Assembly (NCBI RefSeq): GCF_038502225.1
Contig: NC_091369.1
Location: 17,724,224 to 17,788,223, forward strand
Direction: 5' to 3'
From: Cherax quadricarinatus
Lineage: Eukaryota; Arthropoda; Malacostraca; Decapoda; Parastacidae
DNA length: 64,000 nt
Shown: one piece after another, positions 1 through 9,619 of the stretch
Layout: every line of letters begins with the position of its first letter
Numbering within the stretch: the stretch's first letter is position 1
Notes under the pieces: generated by a model
Told to the model about the DNA's origin: nothing
The model's input: the letters and a program-made list of their open reading frames with translations, nothing else
Database searches by the model: none
Made by a program: the position numbers and the translations under genes

Positions 1-291
1 GATTCTTGAATGAATAAAAGTACATATTGAATTTTTGTTTCAGATGTACTTAAAAACATTTTTAAACTTGTATAACCTGTCATTTCTGTCAGGCCTGGTT
101 TTGTCAGAGAAGTGCAACATACATAACAGTAGGAAAAATCAGTTAGATGTCAAACAATATAGGTAAACTTTTTTTTTTCCTGTTTTTGTCTATGAGTTGT
201 ATTCTTATAATGACAATTGTCCATTAATCTGTACCCCTTGTTTCATATTGAACTTGAGCTTTGTTAATATTCATTCTTGTTTTTCCCCCAG

Positions 292-352
292 CTCATCCTT
301 ATACCTGATGAATTACACACGCAGTGTCAACACCCACTACAATAAATTTCAT
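292..352 (+). other. weak candidate terminal exon
   Basis: A pyrimidine-rich tract ending TTTTCCCCCAG at 281-291 is a good splice-acceptor match, and CAT|GTAAGT at 350-358 is a good donor match, bounding 61 bases. In the first frame the segment reads LILIPDELHTQCQHPLQ and then meets TAA at 343-345, so it could be a last coding exon with the donor irrelevant, or a non-coding exon. An AATAAA lies near 567. No domain is recognisable. The call rests only on splice-like signals, which are frequent by chance in AT-rich DNA. Confidence 0.15.
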
Positions 353-733
353 GTAAGTGACGAAGATAATACTAACATATAATGTCATCAGTGAGTGTCA
401 GAGGCATCTCATACATTTCCTAGAATGGTGTAGCTCATATAGACAGTGAATGCAGACGGAGGTGTCAGGTCGCCTTGTTTCCTCATTTAAACATTCTCAC
501 TTGCACCAGTTACTGGAATATTTAATGTGCACTATAAACATCTGGTGATCTGTAGTTACTTTTTAAAATAAATGTGCATGTTTGGTAACAGATGGTTGAT
601 TTCTTCGATGACATTGATGTTGGATATTTGTGCAGTAAGCAAGTATTCCAAGTGTTAAATAATTATTGCTAATACATTTCAGAAAGGTAGACACTATATA
701 ACCACTGTAGAAGAAAAACAATAAAATAATTTA

Positions 734-811
734 GTGTGTTGTATTATATACAGATTTCTCAAAATTAATTCTGTGTGTTGTATTATATACAAATTTCTCA
801 GAATTAATTCA
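734..811. repeat. 39-bp direct repeat, two copies
   Basis: Two adjacent 39-base units begin GTGTGTTGTATTATATAC and differ at two or three positions. It is a simple local duplication with no sign of function. Confidence 0.7.
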
Positions 812-1662
812 GTGTTGTAAAGCAATCTTACCCAGTGACTGCAGGCAGAATATCATTTAGTAATATGCCTTAACTTCCCTTGCTCTCAAATATATGTTCA
901 CACTCTTATCTCACTACTAGTCACATACCTGCATCACTTTACAGCACTCACATATATTTATTTTAACTTTCATATTTTTTCTTGAATATTACTGAAATTT
1001 GACGTATCTATCCTATAATGTGTATATGACTGTTTTACTTTATTAAACTGTGTACTGTACTATGTAATTAATCATATTAAAATTATCAGTATTTCCTAGA
1101 GATACGGTTTTTTTAATAAGGTGATTAATTACCTGGGCAATTTATATTAGTATTTATAAATGCAAGTAATAATTTGCTTACATAATTGTTTATGTACATG
1201 ACATTCTTCTGATTATTTTCAAATATAATTTGAACATAGATACTGTATATGCAGTTGTATCAGAAGTATCTCCCTTTATTACATGATATACATGATACAG
1301 ACAAATATAATCATTTATCAGAGTAATATTTTATAAATTATTTGTCATAAGAGTCAACACAATAAAGAAACTTTGTTCAGTGTTCCTAAATATTAAAAAC
1401 ATTACCTAGAAGAATATAAATTTATTACAGTGGAGAGAAATGAATTTCATTTTCACTGTTTTGAGTGTTTATTAACAAAAATTTCCATGGACATTTTATT
1501 TAATTTACACACAAGATTAGAGACTAGATTGCACAGTGCCATTCCTACATCACAAAAATATTACTAATAATTATCTAAAATTTTTTGTGAAAAGTCATAA
1601 ATAGAAACAAATACTTGAGTTATAACAAGACATCTGTTTTCTACATACCTACCTTGCAAGTG

Positions 1663-2736
1663 ATGGCTTCTGAGATCACTACCCCTACAACCCAGTCTCT
1701 GACAGATGACTACAACATTGATAATATTAAGAAATCTAATGTAGTGGTAGAAAGTGAGTATTCAAAAGTGAAACCATATCAATGTACTGTGTGTCTTAAA
1801 GATTTTTCTCAAAACAGTAAACTAGCACGACATATGAGAACTCATACAGGAGAGAAACCCCACCAGTGTTCAGAGTGTGATAAAGCATTTTCACAAAGAA
1901 GTGTTTTAGTAATACATATGAGAACTCATACTGGAGAGAAGCCATACAAGTGTTTGGAATGTCTAAAAGACTTTAAGCAAAAAAGTAATTTAGTATCACA
2001 TATGAGAACTCACACTGGAGATAAACCCCACCAGTGTTCAGTGTGTCCAAAAGCCTTTTATACAAGCCATGATTTAATAAGCCATGAGAGAATTCATACA
2101 GGAGAGAGACCATATCGGTGTCCGGAGTGTCTAAGAGACTTTACACAAAAAAGTAATCTTGTATCACATATGAAAACTCATACAGGAGACAAGCCGTATC
2201 ATTGTTCAGTCTGTTTAAAAGACTTTAAAAGCAGAGACTATTTAGTACCACACATGAGAACTCATACTGGAGAGAAACCATATCAGTGTTCAGAGTGTCT
2301 TAAAGAATTTCGACATAATGCTAATCTTGTAACTCACATGAGAATTCACACAGGAGCAAAACCCTTTAAATGTTCGGTGTGTCTTAAAGAATTTCGACAA
2401 AAAGCTAATCTAGTAACGCACTTAAGAATTCATACAGGCGAGAAACCATATCAATGTCCAGTGTGTTTCAAAGGATTTGCACTAAAATCATCTCTAGTAA
2501 AACATTCAAGAGTTCATACGAGAGTGAGACCACATCTGTGCTCACTGTGTCTAAAAGATTTTACTAGCAAAGACTCTTTAGCAACACACATGGTAATTCA
2601 TACAGGGGAGACCCTACATCAGTGTTCAATGTGTGTGAAAAAGTTTAAAAAACAATCCAATCTAGAAAGGCACATGAGACGTCACAACACTGTTCCAAGC
2701 ATTTTAAAGAATTTCCGAAAAAATTTACTTTTGTAG
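1663..2736 (+). CDS. C2H2 zinc-finger protein, 11 fingers
   Basis: A 357-residue protein, probably a nuclear sequence-specific DNA-binding factor. After a 38-residue acidic and serine-rich leader it has eleven consecutive fingers, each C-x2-C-x12-H-x3-H. They repeat at an exact 28-residue spacing from C41 to H341 and are joined mostly by canonical TGEKP/TGDKP linkers; the linkers before fingers 8, 10 and 11 diverge. A 16-residue basic tail follows. No KRAB, SCAN, BTB or ZAD domain is seen. The first ATG is at 1663 (CAAGTGATGG); the frame is open for 16 further codons upstream without an ATG. A pyrimidine-rich run ending CAAG at 1660 could be a splice acceptor, so an upstream exon is possible. 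It is intact and is the only likely host gene here. The DNA target cannot be read from the sequence with confidence. Confidence 0.9.
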   Translation: MASEITTPTTQSLTDDYNIDNIKKSNVVVESEYSKVKPYQCTVCLKDFSQNSKLARHMRTHTGEKPHQCSECDKAFSQRSVLVIHMRTHTGEKPYKCLECLKDFKQKSNLVSHMRTHTGDKPHQCSVCPKAFYTSHDLISHERIHTGERPYRCPECLRDFTQKSNLVSHMKTHTGDKPYHCSVCLKDFKSRDYLVPHMRTHTGEKPYQCSECLKEFRHNANLVTHMRIHTGAKPFKCSVCLKEFRQKANLVTHLRIHTGEKPYQCPVCFKGFALKSSLVKHSRVHTRVRPHLCSLCLKDFTSKDSLATHMVIHTGETLHQCSMCVKKFKKQSNLERHMRRHNTVPSILKNFRKNLLL

Positions 2737-3056
2737 TGCACTTAATTTTTAATGTGACATCACATAAAAGAAATTAATGTGCAAGAGAATTTGTATATTA
2801 GAGAATCATACTATTGATTAACGTCTATCTCAAAGACTTAGTGAACATTCTGCTGTCATTCCAGGTTCACAAATCTCTTTTTTGGATGAAAAATGTGTTA
2901 TATAATTTTATTAATTTACAAAATTAATATTTTAAATAATTTGCGAATTTATTGTCACAGTGAGCTCATTTTTGTAAGTTTAGTATCTTCACATTAATTA
3001 ACGCTAATGTAAGGGCAAGTTGAAAGTTTATCGTGCAGATAGTCAGTCAGAAGTAT
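2737..3056. other. AT-rich 3' flank of the zinc-finger gene
   Basis: The stretch is AT-rich and non-coding and presumably includes the 3' UTR of the zinc-finger gene. I see no canonical AATAAA, so the polyadenylation site is undetermined. The minus-strand retroelement tail begins at about 3057. Confidence 0.5.
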
Positions 3057-3336
3057 TTTTTTTTTTATTATCACACTGGCCGATTCCCACCAAGGCAGGG
3101 AGGCCCGAAAAAGAAAAACTTTCACCATCATTCACTCCATCACTGTCTTGCCAGAAGGGTGCTTTACACTACAGTTTTTAAACTGCAACATTAACACCCC
3201 TCCTTCAGAGTGCAGGCACTGTACCTCCCATCTCCAGGACTCAAGTCCGGCCTGCCGATTTCCCTGAACCTCTTCATAAATGTTACTTTGCTCACACTCC
3301 AACAGCACGTCAAGTATTAAAAACCATTCGTCTCCA
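3057..3336 (-). repeat. RTE-type 3' tail module fused to the R2-like ORF
   Basis: This 280-base block matches 7037-7316, which is the end of an RTE-type LINE ORF plus its 3' UTR. On the minus strand it ends in a conserved string reading CCTGCCTTGGTGGGAATCGG, then a TAA-rich run and a T/A tract. Similarity between the two copies stops abruptly at CTCCA (3336 and 7316). Upstream of that point one copy is R2-like coding sequence and the other is RTE coding sequence. Further partial copies lie at 33457-33612, 52548-52800 and, as the tail of a SINE-like unit, near 29041-29113. Confidence 0.85.
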
Positions 3337-6071
3337 AACATATAATGATGGGCAAGTTCTCCATATTTTCTAGACTTTTGGGACTCCCTAAAGCTGGCAG
3401 CTGCCCCTCCTTCTTCCCTGGTGTATTGGAGATAGGTATCAGCCAAGGTAGATGCACATGTATAGTCCCACACCACCTGCTTCCCATCTGTCCAGGCTTG
3501 AAGGGTGATACCATCTGGACGCTTCTGGCTGCCGTCAGATCTGCATAGTTGGGGTGGCTCCCTTACTGCTGGGCATCCAGCTGTTGTGAGGCTCCTCCTG
3601 ATAATGTTATTAACCTCCTCATGTCTTGCAATCTTTCCCTTGGATTTACGGCACACAAGACCATGGTACCCGAATCGGTCTGCTGCTTCACTGCCACAAA
3701 TACACCTGTGTTCGGCGAGAATAGGGGCAGCAAGTCGAAGGGCAACACCAATGCGGATGGTCTGTGGGTCGAGGCGTGTGCCAAGGCTGGAGTTGGGAAC
3801 AGCCAACAGAAAGTCCCCAGCATGAGGGGCTCTCACTGCCAGCAGGCGGGCTCTATCCTTCCCTGACACACTCTGAAGCATCGTTGAGGCTATATTTTCC
3901 ACTATTGGACCATCCCAGTGCGATTGTTTGTAGTTGTTGGGGGGAGCAGGTCTGGTTTCTGAGCCCGTTAGATTATCCCAGATCATTGCTCCGTCAATGA
4001 ATTTTTGGTCCTGGGCTCCAATCTTGTCCCTAAGATGTTCAGGGAGAATCGCTGCTACAAGCTCTCTGGATGCAATACACGAGGACAGAAAAGCAGGTAA
4101 CGCAATCTGTGATGACTTGCGGACACCAATGCCTCCTAGTCTGACTGGAAGTGTAGCTTGGTTCCACTGCCCGTCTTCTAGAGTAAGATTAAGTACTTTC
4201 GTAAAAATCTGCCTCAGAATACTGTCATATTCGTGCAGTATAGGGTTATCATATGAAGGTGCACATCTTAGGAAGTATGTCAACCTGGGCAGACTCAAGC
4301 ACTTTGTGAGAAGGTACAAGGCATCGTGGGTGTCCAGATTGCCTATTCGTTGTTCCATTCTCCTTAACTCTTCCAATTTCTTCCTGAGAATTGTGTCAAT
4401 GGCATTGCTTCCCAGAGGCACTCCTAGCAAGACACTATTTGTGGGGGCAGTGACTGCTGCTCCTGGTAGTTTTGATCTCACTGCATTTATCACTTGTTGA
4501 CTGACTGAGATGATTTCACATTTGGATGGATTCAGGATGAGACCCATTTCCTGTCCCCATGTCATTACCTGTGTAAGGTCATGTAGGAGGGACTCCTTTG
4601 TACCTGCTAGTGTGCCATCATCTAGGAACCAGATGTTTAGCTCGCTGGTCAGTCTGACTGTGATTTCCCTAACTGCAATACAGAAGAGAAATGGTGCAAG
4701 AGGATCTCCTTGTTGGACACCCTCCGATGATGTGATTTCATGCTCTCCAAAGAGAAGCATTGATTCCTTGCTATACCCAGCTGAAACAAAAGGGAAGAGA
4801 CCAGGGAAATGTTCTTGTACTGCTGCTAATACCACGTCTCTTTTCAGGAGATTGAACGCATTCTTGAAATCTAATTTTACCACTGCATTGTCCTCAGGCA
4901 GGTTGTTGATATATGCCCTTGTTGCATGAACCGCTGCTTCACTTCCTTGAGAGACCCCAAAGCCAAGCTGGTTTGGTTGAAGCATCATGGCTGCCTGTGC
5001 ACGAATACTTCGGACAGCAGCTTTGGATACGAGGCGGCGTAACGTGTTGCCTACTGCAATTGGCCGAATTCCTCCATCCTTCTTTTTAAGTGCACAAAGT
5101 GTTGCACCAAAAAAGAAAGGTCTAATTTCATCAGGAATCAGACCAGCCAAGGAATTGTTGACGAACCTTGTGATCTCTGAAAGCAGTGTCTCTGCAATTT
5201 CCCCAATAACTGGATTAACCATTTCCTTTAAATGCTGTGGCCTTATTCCAGTGTAACCCCCAGCAGAGCCAGATGGGAACGACATTATTGCTTTGTAAAT
5301 GTCTGAGTCTTCCACAATCAATGGTTCCATAGTGGGGACAGAGGTGTTGGGACTGTTGGTGCCACTGGTTTCCCTGGCAGGGTGCTTTCCTCTAAGTGCT
5401 TCAGCCGTGTCAGCATCCCTGGGAGCAACTGTATCTTCACTGGTAATAATTCTGATTGCCCCCACTGTGTTGCCCTCTTCAATTTTCTTGCTCACCTGGA
5501 CTCTGACTTTTTCACTGTCAGTAGAGTGAGTGGGGGTTCTGCCTCTCCCTTTTTTGTGTTGACGGGGAAGGTGAATGAGGTTATCAACTCTAGGAAAATC
5601 TCTTAAGGATTTAATTATCATTGAGGCTAGCCTCTTTCCCCTTCTTTCCGGCACAGCTAAGCAGACATTGCCAAAAAGTAGCAAGTTGTGCCATGCCTTG
5701 ATGGTTGGTGGAGCGTTTAAGATAGTGGAACCATCGTTTACTTTTTTCAGGAGGTCTGTAAGTTTCCCAGCTGCGTGTGGACGGGCTGCTTTGGGAATAT
5801 GTGTGAGTGTCCTCGTACCTGTTGCTTTAATTGCTTCCAAGAGATTGTCTGATGAGATAAAATCTGTTAGAGTGGGTTCAGGTGCCTGAGGTGGCTCTGG
5901 ATCATCACTTTCCACAGGAGGACATCCTGAACCAGGGCAACTACCATGTTTGCGGAGGAAACCATTAGAGTTGAGACAACGAATCTGTAAGCATGACCGA
6001 CACTTGCCTCTCCTAGTATTGCCAGCCGTGCCATTTCCCTGGCTGCTTGCTTCCTCCTGGTTGGCATCCAT
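3132..6071 (-). CDS. R2-like non-LTR retrotransposon polyprotein, chimeric C-terminus
   Basis: A 979-codon ORF, uninterrupted, starting at an ATG. N-terminal C24-x2-C27 with H42 and C45/C50 looks like a DNA-binding zinc finger. The reverse transcriptase spans roughly 255-520, with the first catalytic Asp in KLDFKNAF (D401), a VQQGDPLAP motif and the FLDD box (D484/D485). Cysteines and His at about 790-808 (CICG...H...C) precede an RPDG...VWDYT segment (851-881). That resembles the PD-(D/E)XK restriction-like endonuclease of R2-group elements, which nick target DNA and prime cDNA synthesis from it. From about residue 913 the protein reads through sequence identical in origin to an RTE 3' end, so its natural C-terminus is missing. 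It could be an active-looking fossil or a functional chimera; clade within the R2 group is uncertain. Confidence 0.85.
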   Translation of the reverse strand: MDANQEEASSQGNGTAGNTRRGKCRSCLQIRCLNSNGFLRKHGSCPGSGCPPVESDDPEPPQAPEPTLTDFISSDNLLEAIKATGTRTLTHIPKAARPHAAGKLTDLLKKVNDGSTILNAPPTIKAWHNLLLFGNVCLAVPERRGKRLASMIIKSLRDFPRVDNLIHLPRQHKKGRGRTPTHSTDSEKVRVQVSKKIEEGNTVGAIRIITSEDTVAPRDADTAEALRGKHPARETSGTNSPNTSVPTMEPLIVEDSDIYKAIMSFPSGSAGGYTGIRPQHLKEMVNPVIGEIAETLLSEITRFVNNSLAGLIPDEIRPFFFGATLCALKKKDGGIRPIAVGNTLRRLVSKAAVRSIRAQAAMMLQPNQLGFGVSQGSEAAVHATRAYINNLPEDNAVVKLDFKNAFNLLKRDVVLAAVQEHFPGLFPFVSAGYSKESMLLFGEHEITSSEGVQQGDPLAPFLFCIAVREITVRLTSELNIWFLDDGTLAGTKESLLHDLTQVMTWGQEMGLILNPSKCEIISVSQQVINAVRSKLPGAAVTAPTNSVLLGVPLGSNAIDTILRKKLEELRRMEQRIGNLDTHDALYLLTKCLSLPRLTYFLRCAPSYDNPILHEYDSILRQIFTKVLNLTLEDGQWNQATLPVRLGGIGVRKSSQIALPAFLSSCIASRELVAAILPEHLRDKIGAQDQKFIDGAMIWDNLTGSETRPAPPNNYKQSHWDGPIVENIASTMLQSVSGKDRARLLAVRAPHAGDFLLAVPNSSLGTRLDPQTIRIGVALRLAAPILAEHRCICGSEAADRFGYHGLVCRKSKGKIARHEEVNNIIRRSLTTAGCPAVREPPQLCRSDGSQKRPDGITLQAWTDGKQVVWDYTCASTLADTYLQYTREEGGAAASFRESQKSRKYGELAHHYMFGDEWFLILDVLLECEQSNIYEEVQGNRQAGLESWRWEVQCLHSEGGVLMLQFKNCSVKHPSGKTVME

Positions 6072-6074
6072 CTG

Positions 6075-7036
<962 letters not shown>

Positions 7037-7316
7037 AACAGTGGCCGATTTTCCCACCAAGGCAGGGTGGCCCGAAAAAGAAAAACTTTCACCATCATTC
7101 ACTCCATCACTGTCTTGCCAGAAGGGTGCTTTACACTGCAATTTTTAAACTGCAACTCTGCAATTTTTAAACTGCAACTCCTTCAGAGTGCAGGCACTGT
7201 ACTTCCCATCTCCAGGACTCAAGTCCGGCCTGCCGGTTTCCCTTAATCCCTTCATAAACGTTACTTTGCTCACACTCCAACAGCACATCAAGTATTAAAA
7301 ACCATTTGCCTCCATT
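7037..7316 (-). repeat. 3' end of the RTE-type LINE
   Basis: This is the native position of the 280-base tail module: it directly follows the RT reading frame on the minus strand, including its last codons (EWRQMVFNT, stop at 7288) and 3' UTR. A local duplication of about 20 bases (TTTTTAAACTGCAACTC twice near 7140-7180) distinguishes it from the copy at 3057-3336. Confidence 0.85.
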
Positions 7317-9228
7317 CACTCCTATCAAACACGCTCACGCATGCCCGCTGGAAGTCCAAGCCCCTCGCACACAAAACCTCCTTTACCCCCTCCCTCCAAC
7401 CTTTCCTAGGCCGACCCCTACCCCGCCTTCCTTCCACCACAGACTGATACACTCTTGAAGTCATTCTGTTTCGCTCCATTCTCTCTACATGTCCGAACCA
7501 CCTCAACAACCCTTCCTCAGCCCTCTGGACAACAGTTTTGGCAATCCCGCACCTCCTCCTAACTTCCAAACTACGAATTCTCTGCATTATATTCACACCA
7601 CACATTGCCCTCAGACATGACATCGCCACTGCTTCCAGCCTTCTCCTTGTTGCAACATTCATCACCCATGCTTCACACCCATACAGGAGCGTTGGTAAAA
7701 CTATACTCTCGTACATTCCCCTCTTTGCTTCCAAGGACTAAGTTCTTTGTCTTCACAGACTCCTAAGTGCACTGCTCACCCTTTTCCCCTCATCAATTCT
7801 ATGATTCACCTTATCTTTCATAGACCCATCCGCTGACATATCCACTCCCAAATATCTGAATACATTCACCTCCTCCATACTCCCTCCCTCCAATTTGATA
7901 TCCAATCTTTCATCAACTAATCTTTTTGTTATCCTCATAACCTTACTCTTTCCTGTATTCACTTTCAATTTTCTTCTTTTGCATACCCAACCAAATTCAT
8001 CCACCAACCTCTGCAACTTCTCTTCAGAATCACCCAAGAGCACAGTGTCATCAGCAAAGAGCAACTGTGACAACTCCCACTTTGTGTGATTCTTTATCTT
8101 TTAACTCCACACCTGTTGCCAAGACCCCTCACATTTACTTCTCTTACAACCCCCATCTATAAATATATTGAACAACCATGGTGACATCACACATCCTTGT
8201 CTTAGGCCTACTTTTACTGGCAAATAATCTCCCTCTTTTCTACATACTCTAACTTGAGCCTCACTATCCTTGTAAAAACTCTTCACTGCTTTCAGTAACC
8301 TACCTCCTACACCATACATCTGCAACATCTGCCACATTACCCCCCAATCCACCCTGTCATATACCTTTTCCAAATCCATAAATGCCACAAAAACCTCTTT
8401 AGCCTTATCTAAATACTGTTCACTTATATGTTTCACTGTAAACACCTGGTCCACACACCCCCTACCTTTCCTAAAGCCTCCTTCTTCATCTGCTATCCTA
8501 TTCTCCGTCTTACTCTTAATTCTTTCAATAATAACTCTACCATACACTTTACCAGGTATACTCAACAGACTTATCCCCCTATAATTTTTGCACTCTCTTT
8601 TGTCCCCTTTGCCTTTATACAAAGGAACTATGCATGCTCTCTGCCAATCCCTAGGTACCTTACCCTCTTCCATACATTTATTAAATAATAGCACCAACCA
8701 CTCTAAAACTATATCCCCACCTGCTTTTAACATTTCTATCTTTATCCCATCAATCCCAGCTGCCTTACCCCCTTTCATTTTACCTACTGCCTCACGAACC
8801 TCCCCCACACTCACAACTGGCTCTTCCTCACTCCTATAAGATGTTATTCCTCCTTGCCCTATACACGAAATCACAGCTTCCCTATCTTCATCAACATTCA
8901 GCAATTCCTCAAAATATTCCCTCCATCTTCCCAATACCTCTAACTCTCCATTTAATAACTCTCCTCTCCTATTTTTAACTGACAAATCCATTTGTTCTCT
9001 AGGCTTCCTTAACTTGTTAATCTCACTCCAAAACTTTTTCTTATTTTCAACAAAATTTGTTGGTAACATCTCACCCACTCTCTCATTTGCTCTCTTTTTA
9101 CATTGCTTCACCACTCTCTGAACCTCTCTCTTTTTCTCCATATACTCTTCCCTCCTTGCATCACTTCTACTTTGTAAAAACTTCTCATATGCTAACTTTT
9201 TCTCCCTTACTACTCTCTTTACATCTTC
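7288..9228 (-). pseudogene. RTE-type LINE reverse transcriptase, broken
   Basis: The minus strand encodes an RTE-group RT in pieces. Fingers and palm carry GGKAAGIDG, a degraded AFMDLEKVYDRVDW and LRQGCVMSPWLF; the catalytic box is LLFADDTVLL; the C-terminal part contains LLYGCEAW and RWFGHVERM. The parts 8101-9225, 7753-8073 and 7288-7734 are interrupted by a stop near 8101 and by two nonsense codons between 7738 and 7755. The frame starts inside an (AAATTC)n junction at about 9228 because another LINE is inserted here. The matching endonuclease half is at 15403-16320. Function in the intact family is target-primed reverse transcription. Confidence 0.85.
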
Positions 9229-9619
9229 AAATTCAAAATTCAAATTCAAAGTTTATTCTCTATAAAGATTACAATGTTGAATTTACAGAATTTGGTTGTT
9301 GTGTGGTTTACATGTAGTTAAATAATGATTACAGAGTGTACCACTAGAACGCCTAGCATGGCTAGGCATTTCGGGCAGACTTAGTTTAATTCTTTATTTT
9401 AAAATATTACAAATTATGAGGTAAGTTGGTATTATGGCTAAGTGACTAAATACTAGTTTGTGAGTTTAGCAATGTGAATGCTTTTGTTTTGGCACAGTAC
9501 ATAGTTTCAGTATTGGAGTATCATAGGATTCATTATTTTAAGATTGAGATTAATATTTCTGTTTATGGTCAAATGGGTGAGTGAGTGTAAGTGTGAACCA
9601 CCAGGTGGTATTCGTGTAG

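Larger units (their letters stand above)
1..1660. other. AT-rich non-coding flank
   Basis: No convincing gene is seen. The stretch is AT-rich, with short chance reading frames only. It holds a 39-bp direct repeat (734-772 and 773-811, two mismatches) and one weak exon candidate near 292-352, listed separately. It may be intergenic, or the intron or 5' region of the zinc-finger gene that follows. Confidence 0.6.

Noticed and set aside
197..382. 61-codon frame in the left flank as a gene
   Set aside because: No homology or domain is recognisable and the length is expected by chance; only the splice-like bounds inside it were kept as a weak note.
1615..1662. Upstream extension of the zinc-finger frame
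   Set aside because: It begins with TTG, not ATG, and adds 16 residues without any feature; the ATG at 1663 is preferred.
3345..5889. Plus-strand frames opposite the R2-like ORF
   Set aside because: They are antisense shadows of a well-supported minus-strand coding frame and show no domain.
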